Under the pieces are notes generated by a model. It made no database searches and was not told where the DNA came from. It worked only from the letters and a program-made list of their open reading frames with translations. Of a stretch of DNA of 64,000 nt, positions 55,101 to 64,000 are shown piece after piece. Source of the DNA: JANJTY01 sp038257155 (GTDB lineage Bacteria > Pseudomonadota > Gammaproteobacteria > Xanthomonadales > Xanthomonadaceae); the NCBI GenBank assembly GCA_038257155.1, contig JBBSJP010000018.1, positions 9,632 through 73,631 on the forward strand. The letters are read 5' to 3'. Positions within the stretch are counted from its first letter, which is position 1, and each line of letters starts with the position of its first letter. Made by a program: the position numbers and the translations under genes.

Positions 55101-57004
55101 CCCGTGGCGGCGCTGAGCTTGCCCTCGGCGTCGGCGCGCACGATCTCAAAGCCGGCGAACCCATTCGCGGGGGCGCCTTCTTCGGCATCGAACTGCGGGC
55201 GCACGCCGATCAGGGCGTCGGCCGGCCATACGGTGCGGCGCAATACGCGACGCACCGAACGGCCGCCATTTTCGTATACCGCACCAATCAGGTTGATCTG
55301 CACCGGCGCGCCGGCCTTGGCGACTTCCTCCGGCAGTTCGATGTCCTGAGTCAGCTTGCCATCGGGCAGGCTCAGATCCAGCACCGTGTCCGGACCCTTC
55401 GGCAGTTCGATGGTCGGATCACCGAACTGATAGCCCTTCAGTGCGGCAATCGGCGTGGTGTCGGGGCGCAGGGCCAGTTCTGCGGTGAAGCGGTTGCCGT
55501 CGGCTGGCGCGCCGTAGAGATAGTCGGCCTGCACGCTGATCGGCAATGCTTGCCCAGGCGCCAGGCGTTCCGCGCTGCTGTCGAGGGCGAGCTTCAGTCT
55601 TTCGGGCAGGAACTCCTCGACGCGGAAATCAAAGCGTCCAACCGGCGCCGCTGCGGCTGGATCGAGGCGCAACTCGAGCGACCATTTGCCGGTCGGCGCA
55701 TCGCTGCTGATCGGGGCATTCCACTGATAGAAACCCAAGGCGCTCGGTTCGAGCTGCGCACTCGCCACGCGCTGGCCGTCGGGCTGCTTGAGCCACGCAG
55801 TCAAGGGCTGATCGCCGGGCAGCATGCGACCGTCGTGATCGCGCAGCAGGGCAGACAGCTGGAAGGTCTCGCCGGGTCGATACAAGTCGCGGGCTGACCA
55901 GGCAAAGGCTTCCTGCGGCTGGAACGGGCGGCCGGCGACTTCGAAATCCGAAAGATCCAGGGCCGGCTGGCGGAAGCTCAGGTAGCTGACGTCGCGGCCG
56001 CGCCTGGCCATCAGCACATGCTCGGCCTTCATGCGGTAATCCAGCGCGACCTGACCGCTGGCATCGGTGGTGGCGCTGAGCAGGCTGCGCCCCTTGTCAT
56101 CGAGGATTTCCACCACGACCCCAGCCTGCGGTTCACCGGTGGCAAGGCTTGCTACGTGCAGCCACAGCCGCTCGCCCTGGGCGCGCGCGTGCAGGCCGAG
56201 GTCGCTGACGAAGAACATCGCGGTATCGACTTCGTAGGCGAACTCGCCGCTGCGTCGCAGGGTGGCGAAGTACAGTCCCGGCTCGCGCAGTTCATTGATG
56301 CCCTGCACCGGCAGGTGACTGACGCTGCGCTCGTTGGGACGCGAGTCGAGCGCGAAGCGGTTCATGTATACGCTTTCGGCGATGCGGCCGATCTGCTGCA
56401 TCTCCCACAGCCCGCGCTGCCCATTGCGAGCGAACTGGGCGAAGAAGTTGGAGATCTCGCTGTCGCGGACGCGCAGGAATTCCACGTCGACTTCGGAAAC
56501 ATTGATGGCGATCAGCGGCAGGCCATCGGTGTTGCGCGCCGGCAGCACGCTGCCTTGACTCGCGAAGCCCACGCTGGGCGGCAGCTGGCCGGAATGCACG
56601 TCGCGCTCGATGACCTTGCCCAGTGTTTCGCCTTCGGCGGAACTCAATTCGGACTTGATCGTCAGCTTGTAGGTGGTGTCGGCGGCTACATAGGGAAAGC
56701 GCAGCACCGTGCCGTCGCCGTCCAGTACCCAGCTGCCGGTGGTGGCGCCACCTTCGGCCGTGCTGACCTGGAGCAATTCATCGAAGGGCTGCGACGCCGC
56801 CAGGGCCTTGGTGAAGTCGAGGCGAAGTGCAGGGCGGTCTTCATAGGGTTCGCCGCCGCTGCTCTGCAGTGCGAAACCTTCCAATGTCGCGACGATTGGA
56901 GGACTGGTTTCGGGAGCCGTCTCGGGCTCGGGCTTGCTGCCGCAGGCAACCAGCAGCAGGGTACAAAGACAAAGGGTCCACATCCGAACTCGCAGGCTGT
57001 CCAT
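52148..57004 (-). CDS. Alpha-2-macroglobulin family lipoprotein with thioester motif
   Basis: 1618 residues from the ATG at 57004. The frame is open to 57349 but only the downstream start gives a lipoprotein signal (CTLLLVACGS; lipidated Cys21). Bacterial A2M proteins such as YfhM trap proteases that reach the periplasm. Features in order are repeated macroglobulin beta domains, a bait-region-like stretch (SPELAGTEAYVSLDAVDRGII and surroundings) and the thioester motif CVEQ with Cys at residue 1149 inside DYPYACVEQTSAKLWP. Then comes an alpha/alpha-toroid (MQTGNGHFSFWPGEG, YVADLLLTAREAGLE) and a C-terminal receptor-like beta domain with YREYRDDRFAAAIQL-like strands. The lipobox residue after Cys is Gly, so outer-membrane transfer by Lol is expected. 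Paired with pbpC downstream. Confidence 0.94.
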   Translation of the reverse strand: MDSLRVRMWTLCLCTLLLVACGSKPEPETAPETSPPIVATLEGFALQSSGGEPYEDRPALRLDFTKALAASQPFDELLQVSTAEGGATTGSWVLDGDGTVLRFPYVAADTTYKLTIKSELSSAEGETLGKVIERDVHSGQLPPSVGFASQGSVLPARNTDGLPLIAINVSEVDVEFLRVRDSEISNFFAQFARNGQRGLWEMQQIGRIAESVYMNRFALDSRPNERSVSHLPVQGINELREPGLYFATLRRSGEFAYEVDTAMFFVSDLGLHARAQGERLWLHVASLATGEPQAGVVVEILDDKGRSLLSATTDASGQVALDYRMKAEHVLMARRGRDVSYLSFRQPALDLSDFEVAGRPFQPQEAFAWSARDLYRPGETFQLSALLRDHDGRMLPGDQPLTAWLKQPDGQRVASAQLEPSALGFYQWNAPISSDAPTGKWSLELRLDPAAAAPVGRFDFRVEEFLPERLKLALDSSAERLAPGQALPISVQADYLYGAPADGNRFTAELALRPDTTPIAALKGYQFGDPTIELPKGPDTVLDLSLPDGKLTQDIELPEEVAKAGAPVQINLIGAVYENGGRSVRRVLRRTVWPADALIGVRPQFDAEEGAPANGFAGFEIVRADAEGKLSAATGVEVKLLRERREYRWNWNEGTGWRADFDSFLDEVETQTLNLAADNATQAQFRVEWGEYRLEIRDPQTGLTSRHPFVAGWSWNDANRGLDARPDKVKIALETASVRVGDTLALTITPPAPGPGLLLVESGAGQLYSANIQARAGARFEIPVTAEWARHDVYVTALVFADRSGDGRIGPQRAVGVAHVPVAQAERAVPVEITAPELVRPGETLSIRLSAPELAGTEAYVSLDAVDRGIINLSGYPVPDALAYFLARRALGTEAYDLYGRIIERLAGTRARLRYGGDAELAALPQARRPTARVQTVALHHGPLAFDAQGNAEVSFTAPDFNGALRLAAVAWSADRYGRSEGESIVRAPLVVEVSSPRVLAPGDSASLSVDLQNLSGAPLNISVSAEGEAPLRLAGTAQRVQLADGQLRTVSFALGAEGGSAAAPFVVRAEGDGISIERRFEIAVRPAWPDERSGRLLELAAGQRLPLGRDLFDGLFPGSAVAQLSVAANPPLPLAASAKALDDYPYACVEQTSAKLWPLVLFDAQTRASMGLPAIDETTRAQRLQAGFGRLASMQTGNGHFSFWPGEGMAEPRITPYVADLLLTAREAGLEPPADTLEAALKRLSEEVLSGGSPFYAFDHSEHLRMAHLAYSGYVLARAGRAPLGSLRALFDHEREKILTALPLAQLGLALTIQGDAQRGEKAIAEALLKATERPRSLFDYGSALRDESLMLALLARHDQASGSILPRALELARQTRSRGTQWRSTQEDVALLRLGAQMAERGDDIDARLQQGDSEAVLGGRLAIRDFAAGDLAEGVALTNSGSNPLVVAIDVAGAPRSAPEPQEGQLRVRRAWFRMDGSAFTGNSIREGEALLVMLTVESEERLQEALVVDLLPGGLEAENLGLADNEAINQLVLDGNSLSERSWSAEIRHQEYRDDRFAAAIQLYPGQPARLYYLVRAVSPGRFIVPPPLVEDMYQPELRAIGRSQPATIDVVEP

Positions 57005-57680
57005 CGCGGCGCACTCAAGGGGTTGGCAGGTGACGAGTATAGAGAGGGAATCTGGCGAAGTTCGGGCGAATCCGTGGGGGACACAACAGAAACCACGCCC
57101 TTGCGCTGGGCGATCAGCATCCAAGCTTGCGCGAACATGATCATGATGGCTTCCAGGCAGGCGTTGCCATCGAGCACATGATTGACCATTGCGACGCCTG
57201 CCGCTTTCGACCCGAGCTGGCAGCCGGCGAGCAGGCATGAGTTCCCGACGCTGCACGAACGGCGCTTCACCAGCCAAGCAGAAACCGCTCAGCAGTGGCG
57301 CAACCCGGCCCGGCTCGATCCCGAGCGGCTGAACGCGATAGCCGCGCAAGCTGAATCACTTCGTGAAAAACGGCTGAAATCCTGAACCAAGCTGAACGAA
57401 TTGGCGCAAACGGCGTCACAAAACGCGGGCATGCAAGCCGAACCGCTACCGCTCGTCGGCCGTTTACGACGACTGTCACCTGGTGAAAGCTGATTCACCT
57501 TTCGTGACATTTGCCTAAGTTGCGGATTGATCTGGATTTATTAGGTGACGCAGTGCACGAAAATTTTGCTGCACTGCGGCGAAGCGCTCGATGCGTGGTG
57601 CTAGCGTGCAGCGCGATTTCGGACTTCTGCAGGCGCAAGGATGATTGCCAGCCTGCACTTCTCTAAGGGGGATTAACCAC
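57005..57680. other. 676-bp divergent intergenic region
   Basis: Separates the leftward alpha-2-macroglobulin gene from the rightward subtilase gene and should hold both promoters. It is noticeably more AT-rich than its surroundings near 57480-57560. A 67-codon frame from a TTG at 57182 has a charged, protein-like end but no ribosome site, so I do not call it. No terminator or repeat was recognised. Confidence 0.5.
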
Positions 57681-59504
<1,824 letters not shown>

Positions 59505-59535
59505 GCTTCCAGCAGCAATTCAGCAAAGCAGCACC

Positions 59536-59563
59536 CAGACGCCCCGGTTCGCCGGGGTGTCTG
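59536..59563 (+). terminator. Hairpin after the subtilase gene
   Basis: CAGACGCCCCGG (59536-59547), loop TTCG, CCGGGGTGTCTG (59552-59563): a 12-bp stem with one G-T pair and the very stable TTCG tetraloop. It lies 31 bases after the stop. The following bases (CGTTTGCGGG) contain only a weak T-run, so termination may be partial, or the hairpin may protect the mRNA end. Confidence 0.75.
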
Positions 59564-59632
59564 CGTTTGCGGGTTCACGCGCGAAGCACGCGACTGACTG
59601 GATAGTGTGACTTCTCCACACCAGGCCAAGGC

Positions 59633-60376
59633 ATGAAATCCAGCTGCCTGATCACCGGCGCCAGTGGCGGCGTCGCACGTGCCATTGCGCGGTCGCTTTC
59701 GACAGAGGGCTGGCGACTCGCGTTGGTGAGTCGTCGGAGCGAGGAACTGGAGGGCGCCGAAGGGCAGGCCATGATCCACGCCGACGTATCCACCGAGGCC
59801 GGTGCGCTTGAAGCCGTGCAGGCTGCCGAGCAGGCGTTCGGTGCGCCGCCCGATGCGATCGTCAATTGTGCCGGCGCCATCCTGGTCGCACCGCTGGCGC
59901 GCACCAGTGAGGCCCAGTATCGGGCCTGCATGGCCGCCAATCTCGATTCCGCTTTCTTCGTCGCCAAGGCCTACAGTGGGCTTTTGAGCAAGACCAAGCG
60001 ACCGGGTTCGCTGCTGCTGTTCAGTTCGGTGGCGGCCGCCATGGGCGTCAGCAACCATCCGGTTATTGCCATGGCCAAGGGCGCGATCGAATCTCTGGTT
60101 CGCTCACTGGCTGCCGACTTCTCGGGCATCGGCCTGCGGGTGAATGCGATAGCACCGGGATTGATGGAGACGCCGGCTACGCAGCGCATGTTGTCCAGCG
60201 ATGCGGCGCGCGAGCAGATCGCGGCGCAGTATCCGCTGGGACGATTTGGCCAGGCGGAAGACGCCGCCGAACTGGCCGCCTTCCTGATTTCCGATCGTGC
60301 CGGCTGGATCAGCGGGCAGATCATCGCGCTGGATGGCGGCTTCAGCGCCGTCCGTCCCTACGTGCGCAAGGCCTGA
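59633..60376 (+). CDS. SDR-family protein lacking the catalytic tyrosine, coupled to photolyase
   Basis: 247 residues. It has the NAD(P)-binding TGASGGVARAIA (8-19), NCAG (78-81), Ser132 in FSSVAAAMG and APGLMETPA, all typical of short-chain dehydrogenases. However, the YxxxK active site reads IAMAK: Lys149 is kept but residue 145 is Ile instead of Tyr, confirmed from the codons ATT GCC ATG GCC AAG. Either it is a non-classical SDR or it binds cofactor without normal oxidoreduction. Its stop is three bases before the photolyase start, so the two are co-translated. I recall similar Tyr-less SDRs next to photolyases in other proteobacteria, suggesting a shared function, possibly flavin or antenna related, but this is not established. 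Confidence 0.9.
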   Translation: MKSSCLITGASGGVARAIARSLSTEGWRLALVSRRSEELEGAEGQAMIHADVSTEAGALEAVQAAEQAFGAPPDAIVNCAGAILVAPLARTSEAQYRACMAANLDSAFFVAKAYSGLLSKTKRPGSLLLFSSVAAAMGVSNHPVIAMAKGAIESLVRSLAADFSGIGLRVNAIAPGLMETPATQRMLSSDAAREQIAAQYPLGRFGQAEDAAELAAFLISDRAGWISGQIIALDGGFSAVRPYVRKA

Positions 60377-60379
60377 AAC

Positions 60380-61813
60380 ATGCGTTGCGCCATCGTCTGG
60401 CTGAGGCGTGATCTGCGCCTGGATGACAACCCGGCGCTGATGGCCGCCATCGATGCTGGCTATGCGCCGGTTCCCGTCTTTGTGCACGCACCTGAGGAAG
60501 AGGGCAGCTGGGCGCCTGGCGCGGCCTCGCGGGTCTGGCTTGAGCGTTCGCTGCGCGCCCTGGATTCGTCGCTGCGGGCGCGCGGTTCGCGCCTGTTGTT
60601 GCGACGTGGCCCGTCACTCGATGCGTTGCGCCGGCTTGTCGAGGAAAGGGGTGCCGAGGCGGTGTTCTGGAATCGTCTCTACGAGCCGGCTTGCATCGCG
60701 CGCGACAAAGACATCAAAAGCGCGCTGCGCAGCGAAGGCCTGCGCGTGGAGAGCTTCAATGCCGCCCTGCTGGCGGAGCCCTGGACCATTGCCACCAACG
60801 AGGCCCAGCCGTATCGGGTGTTTACGCCTTACTGGCGCAAGACGCTGACCACGCTGGACAGTCTGCCTGCACCGCGTGCCGCACCGGCGCAGCTGTCGCC
60901 GCCAGCACGGAGCCTGGGCAGCGAGCCCATCGAGGCGCTGGAACTGCTGCCGCCGGCGCATGAGCCGCGCTGGGACGGCGGTTTCTGGGAACATTGGGAG
61001 CCGGGCGAGTCCGGCGCTACCGAATTGCTTGACGCCTTCATTGACGGCGCAGCGCGCGGCTACAAGGCCGAGCGCAACTTCCCGGATCGCATCGGCACCT
61101 CACGTCTTTCCCCGCACCTGCATTTCGGCGAGATCTCGCCGCGTCGCATCCTGCAGCGGATTCGCGCAGAAACCTGGCCAGCCGACCAGCAGCCTGACAT
61201 CGACCACTTCGTCAGCGAGTTGGGCTGGCGCGAGTTCTCGCATCATCTGCTGTTTCACTACCCGCACACCGCCGAGCGCAATCTCAATCCGCGCTTCGAT
61301 GCCTTTCCGTGGGCCGAGCCGGATCCGCTCAAGCTGGCCGCCTGGCAGCACGGACGAACCGGCGTTCCCATCGTCGATGCCGGCATGCGCGAGCTGTGGG
61401 CCACCGGCTGGATGCACAATCGCGTTCGGATGATCGTGGCGAGTTTCCTGACCAAGAACCTGCGCTACCACTGGCGGCATGGTGCGGATTGGTTCTGGGA
61501 CACGCTGGTCGATGCCGACCTGCCCAACAACACCCAGGGCTGGCAATGGAGCGCAGGCACCGGCGCCGATGCCGCGCCCTACTTTCGCATCTTCAACCCG
61601 GTGAGCCAGGCCGCGAAGTTCGACACTGCCGGGCGATACATCCGTCAGTGGCTGCCGGAACTGGCCCGACTTCCCGACAACGCCCTATTCGCGCCCTGGG
61701 AGCAGGCGGAGGTTTCACGTCGCCTGGCACCGGATTATCCGCGCCAGCCGATTGTCGACCTGAAGGCTTCGCGTGAGGCGGCGCTGTCGGCATATCAACG
61801 CGCCAAGGGCTGA
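60380..61813 (+). CDS. phrB: Deoxyribodipyrimidine photolyase (class I cryptochrome/photolyase family)
   Basis: 477 residues. Repairs UV cyclobutane pyrimidine dimers using blue light and FADH-. The N-terminal antenna domain starts IVWLRRDLRLDDNPAL. The FAD-binding helical domain has TSRLSPHLHFGEISPRR, FVSELGWREFSHHLLFHYP, DAGMRELWATGWMHNRVRM and DADLPNNTQGWQWSAGTG, followed by APYFRIFNPVSQ. The conserved Asn-Arg pair of HNRVRM and the Trp residues for electron transfer are present. Length is normal (about 470). It starts three bases after the SDR-like gene. Class I CPD photolyase rather than a (6-4) enzyme is favoured by the motifs, but a cryptochrome cannot be excluded. Confidence 0.95.
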   Translation: MRCAIVWLRRDLRLDDNPALMAAIDAGYAPVPVFVHAPEEEGSWAPGAASRVWLERSLRALDSSLRARGSRLLLRRGPSLDALRRLVEERGAEAVFWNRLYEPACIARDKDIKSALRSEGLRVESFNAALLAEPWTIATNEAQPYRVFTPYWRKTLTTLDSLPAPRAAPAQLSPPARSLGSEPIEALELLPPAHEPRWDGGFWEHWEPGESGATELLDAFIDGAARGYKAERNFPDRIGTSRLSPHLHFGEISPRRILQRIRAETWPADQQPDIDHFVSELGWREFSHHLLFHYPHTAERNLNPRFDAFPWAEPDPLKLAAWQHGRTGVPIVDAGMRELWATGWMHNRVRMIVASFLTKNLRYHWRHGADWFWDTLVDADLPNNTQGWQWSAGTGADAAPYFRIFNPVSQAAKFDTAGRYIRQWLPELARLPDNALFAPWEQAEVSRRLAPDYPRQPIVDLKASREAALSAYQRAKG

Positions 61814-61827
61814 GAGGGTGAGAGGAG

Positions 61828-62040
61828 ATCGACTCAAGCCGAGCTGCGGCGGAACCGACGGCCGAATCCTGGGGTGGTGGTGTTGCCGCAGCGTCGGATC
61901 CGCGCCGGTTAGGGGTGGCTGCAGCGATTGACACCCGGACGGCGCTTGATCCGACCTACGATGAAGCATCGCGGGTATCGATTCGCGCAAGCGGTGCCTT
62001 GTGTAGGTCGGCTCAAGCCGCGCAGCGGTGGAGCCGACAA
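61828..62040. repeat. Pair of short palindromic repeats (GGCTCAAGCCG type)
   Basis: Two related copies lie in the gap between phrB and efpL. One at 61828-61859 reads GACTCAAGCCGAGCTGCGGC... A second at 62003-62040 has TCGGCTC (62008-62014) pairing with GAGCCGA (62031-62037) around CAAGCCGCGCAGCGG. They differ from the GGGTGGGCC family. The region sits between convergent genes and may mark the transcript ends. Confidence 0.65.
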
Positions 62041-62071
62041 TGCGGGACGGCCGATTCGACGCGGTCCGCGC

Positions 62072-62635
62072 TCACGCCCTTCCGCTGAATTCACCCGTTG
62101 TGGTGTTCACCAGGATGCGCTCGCCGTTGAGGATGTACTCCGGCACCATGATCTCGATGCCGGTATTGAGCTTGGCCGGCTTCGGCCGCTTGGTAGCCGT
62201 GGCGCCCTTCAACTCAGGCGCTGTCTCGACCACTTCAAGCTCGACTGTCTGCGGTACCTGCACGGCTACCGGCAAGTCGTCGATCACCTGCACATAGCAG
62301 CCTTCCAGGCCTTCGGTGATGTAGCCAGCCGAATCGCCAACCACATCGGCATCGAGCTGGTAGGGCGTGTAGTCCTCGGCATCAAGAAAAACGAACGCCT
62401 CGCCATCCTTGTAGGAGAAGTTGGCCGAACGGCGCATCAGTTCGACTTCCTTCAGCTCGTCCTCGGAACGCAGGCTGAGGTCGAACTTGATACCACCAGG
62501 AACGCTGTACATGGTGAATCGAAAGGTCACATTGCCGCCGCGACCCTGTGGCGAGGAACGTTCGATATCGCGGATCTGGTAGACGGTGCCGTTGTGTTCG
62601 ACGACATTGCCGCGTTTGATTTCGGAGGCTTTCAT
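62072..62635 (-). CDS. efpL: Elongation factor P-like protein EfpL (YeiP family)
   Basis: 187 residues. The three-domain EF-P fold is clear: an N-terminal KOW-like domain (KASEIKRGNVVEHNGTVYQIRD), then OB domains with FVFLDAEDYTPYQL, QVPQTVELEVVETAPELKGA and the family-typical ending GIEIMVPEYILNGERILVNTTTGEFSGRA. The tRNA-facing loop reads SSPQGRGGN with Arg32 at the tip instead of the modifiable Lys of EF-P, assigning it to EfpL rather than Efp. EfpL rescues ribosomes stalled at proline and related motifs. The loop SPQGRGG differs from the E. coli SPTARGA, so substrate preference could differ. A ~24-unit minisatellite lies immediately upstream, between its start and the preceding gene. Confidence 0.94.
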   Translation of the reverse strand: MKASEIKRGNVVEHNGTVYQIRDIERSSPQGRGGNVTFRFTMYSVPGGIKFDLSLRSEDELKEVELMRRSANFSYKDGEAFVFLDAEDYTPYQLDADVVGDSAGYITEGLEGCYVQVIDDLPVAVQVPQTVELEVVETAPELKGATATKRPKPAKLNTGIEIMVPEYILNGERILVNTTTGEFSGRA

Positions 62636-62649
62636 TTTGAGAGTCGGGG

Positions 62650-62985
62650 TGGGTGGTCAGTTGTGAGGCGGTCAGTAGGAGCGGTCAGTTGTGAAGCGGT
62701 CAGTAGGAGCGGTCAGTTAAGAGCGGTCAGTTAAGAGCGGTCAGTTGAGAGCGGTCAGCTAAGAGCGGTCAGTTAAGAGCAGTCAGTTAAGAGCGGTCAG
62801 TTAAGAGCGGTCAGTTGTGAAGCAGTCAGCAGGAGCAATCAGCAGGAGCGGTCAGCAGGAGCGGTCAGCAGGAGCAGTCAGTGGGAGCGGTCAGTTGTGA
62901 GGCGGTCAGTAAGAACGGTCAGTGGGAGCCGTCAGCAGGAGCGGTCAGCAGGATCGGTCGGTAGGAGCGGTTAGCTGAAGCGGCT
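62650..62985. repeat. Degenerate minisatellite: about 24 units of GCGGTCAG plus a 5-7-bp spacer
   Basis: A direct array of 13-15-bp units with core GCGGTCAG. The three main spacer types are TTAAGA (14-bp units), CAGGA (13-bp) and TTGTGA(A) (14-15-bp). Runs of the same type occur (four to five consecutive TTAAGA, then several CAGGA), indicating local duplication. It ends with inverted cores: TACTGACTCCTGACTTCTTA and CTCCTGACTGCTCT at about 62992-63028, reading as GTCAGGAG on the other strand. It occupies the whole region between efpL and the upstream SDR gene. Confidence 0.92.
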
Positions 62986-63024
62986 GGGCTTTTACTGACT
63001 CCTGACTTCTTACTCCTGACTGCT

Positions 63025-63792
63025 CTACTTCGGCTGCATCCGTATCGCGCCGTCAATGCGGATCACGCCGCCGTTGAGGTAACGGGTGCGCAGGATGTAG
63101 GCGACGGTTTCGGCGAATTCTTCGACCTTGCCGAGGCGCGAGGGGTAGGGGACCTGGGCGCAAAGCGAGTCGTAGACGTCCTGTGGGACGCCTTCGATCA
63201 TCGGGGTGTGGAACACGCCCGGCGCGATGGTCATCACGCGCACGCCGATGCGGGCAAACTCGCGCGCCAGCGGCAGGGTCATGCCGACCACGCCGCCTTT
63301 CGATGCGGCATAGGCGGCCTGGCCGATCTGGCCTTCGTAAGCGGCTACCGACGCAGTGTTTACAATCACGCCGCGCTCGCCGTCTTCGCCCGGTTCATTG
63401 CCCTGCATGCGGTTGGCGGCGGCCTTGGCGATGTTGAAGCTGCCCACCAGGTTCACCATGACGGTGCCGGCGAAGCGCGCCAAAGGCATCGGGCCTTCCT
63501 TGCCCAGCACCCGGCCGGAGCCGAGGATGCCGGCGCAGTTGACCGCAACGTTTAGTCCGCCCATGAAGTCGGCTGCGGCATCGACCTGGCGCGCCACGTC
63601 GTCTTCGTTGCTGACATCGGTCTTGAAGAAGCGAGCCGAATCACCCAGCTCGGCCGCCGTGGCATTGCCCTTCGCATCGTCAATGTCGAACAGTGCGACC
63701 TTGGCGCCGTGCGCGAGCAGGTGTTCGGCCACACCGCGGCCGAGGCCTGAGGCACCACCGGTGATGATGGCGCGGGCTTGGACAAGCTGCAT
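63025..63792 (-). CDS. 3-hydroxyacyl-CoA dehydrogenase-like SDR (type II HADH/HSD17B10-like)
   Basis: 255 residues. A classical SDR with ITGGASGLGRGVAEHL (NAD-binding), DIDD after beta-2 (acidic, favouring NAD), NCAGI, a Ser in NTASVAAYEGQ and the complete YAASK active site. IAPGVFHTPMIEGVPQ and the ending YLNGGVIRIDGAIRMQPK match the 3-hydroxy-2-methylbutyryl/3-hydroxyacyl-CoA dehydrogenase group (HSD17B10-like), used in isoleucine and fatty-acid breakdown. No other beta-oxidation gene is in view, so the assignment rests on sequence alone. The ATG at 63792 is used. The stop abuts the inverted end of the minisatellite. Confidence 0.9.
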   Translation of the reverse strand: MQLVQARAIITGGASGLGRGVAEHLLAHGAKVALFDIDDAKGNATAAELGDSARFFKTDVSNEDDVARQVDAAADFMGGLNVAVNCAGILGSGRVLGKEGPMPLARFAGTVMVNLVGSFNIAKAAANRMQGNEPGEDGERGVIVNTASVAAYEGQIGQAAYAASKGGVVGMTLPLAREFARIGVRVMTIAPGVFHTPMIEGVPQDVYDSLCAQVPYPSRLGKVEEFAETVAYILRTRYLNGGVIRIDGAIRMQPK

Positions 63793-63850
63793 GGCAGTAC
63801 CCCGAAAAACGCGGAAAGAGGGCGCGGATTCTAGCAGGGCGCCGAGTTTC

Positions 63851-63868
63851 GTAGGGTGGGCCTTGGCC
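63851..63868. repeat. Truncated GGGTGGGCC palindromic repeat
   Basis: GTAGGGTGGGCCTTGGCC matches the family at 31003 and 34188, but the rest of the palindrome (CACCGAA) is missing and unrelated sequence (TGAGGTCTCC...) begins at once. The abrupt break may be the edge of an inserted element. Confidence 0.6.
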
Positions 63869-63983
63869 TGAGGTCTCCCCAGAACTTTCCTTTACTGATC
63901 AGTTTGTTGCAGCTATCGTCGGCAAAAACAGCGCGTGCATGACGCGGTTTTTTCCTCGGGGTGTCGAAACCTGAGGACCACGC

Positions 63984-64000
63984 CATGCACGCCAGCCGTA
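63984..64000 (+). CDS. Possible start of a rightward gene (candidate IS4-type transposase), cut by the window edge
   Basis: Only ATG CAC GCC AGC CGT is visible (MHASR), with GAGG about nine bases upstream. From memory, several IS4-family transposases of Xanthomonads begin MHAS, and the broken repeat about 115 bp upstream fits an element end near 63868. With five codons this is a guess that needs the flanking sequence. Confidence 0.3.

Noticed and set aside
52922..55897. 991-codon rightward frame
   Set aside because: Very long but antisense to the alpha-2-macroglobulin gene; composition is that of a shadow frame.
57182..57385. 67-codon rightward frame upstream of the subtilase
   Set aside because: It begins with TTG without a ribosome site; the charged C-terminal part looks protein-like, but evidence is too weak.
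62650..62985. Possible CRISPR array in front of efpL
   Set aside because: Units are only 13-15 bp with no unique ~30-bp spacers and no cas genes; it is a minisatellite.

Overview
The window is GC-rich, densely coded chromosome from a gammaproteobacterium, most plausibly Lysobacterales/Xanthomonadales (Rhodanobacteraceae or a relative). This placement is inferred from the gene content: RlmF, an EfpL-type factor, a PbpC/alpha-2-macroglobulin pair, a kynurenine-pathway dioxygenase, GSRIKR-type TonB receptors and secreted proteins with an F-x-x-x-F-E tail motif. I saw no rRNA, tRNA, CRISPR array or prophage.

Layout. 1-1018 (-) is the start of a double-receiver/PAS signalling protein cut by the left edge. 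1301-18285 (+) is one tight operon: a MacA-like periplasmic adaptor, one MacB/LolD-type ATPase, and then six consecutive ~800-residue duplicated MacB/FtsX permeases. This is the most unusual system here, because six permeases appear to share one ATPase and one adaptor. A 49-bp tandem repeat and a small membrane protein follow. 27846-19053 (-) is a second signalling operon: two ECF-like sigma factors, a transmembrane Ser/Thr kinase with a propeller-like C-terminal half, and a TonB-dependent receptor whose start overlaps the kinase stop.

27924-35720 holds housekeeping and metabolic genes: a Tat-exported epimerase-like protein, RlmF, an HD-domain protein, an EEP-family hydrolase, a VTT membrane domain fused to a disulfide oxidoreductase, and an outer-membrane barrel. 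Dispersed palindromic repeats punctuate this region, including three tandem ~99-bp units. 36046-48546 (-) contains two paralogous secreted P-domain/beta-helix proteins. They flank a giant hybrid sensor (propeller-kinase-receiver-AraC), an SbtA-like permease and 3-hydroxyanthranilate dioxygenase.

57004-49109 (-) carries an alpha-2-macroglobulin lipoprotein with an intact thioester motif, PBP1C and a RidA-family deaminase. On the right are a secreted subtilase, an SDR lacking the catalytic tyrosine coupled to a photolyase, EfpL preceded by a ~24-unit degenerate minisatellite, and a 3-hydroxyacyl-CoA dehydrogenase-like SDR. The right edge shows a palindromic repeat cut short just before what may be an insertion sequence.

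The window is dominated by envelope functions (efflux or lipid-handling ABC system, TonB import, secreted adhesin-like proteins, protease defence) paired with dedicated regulators. Functions are inferred from motifs read in the translations; no database search was run.
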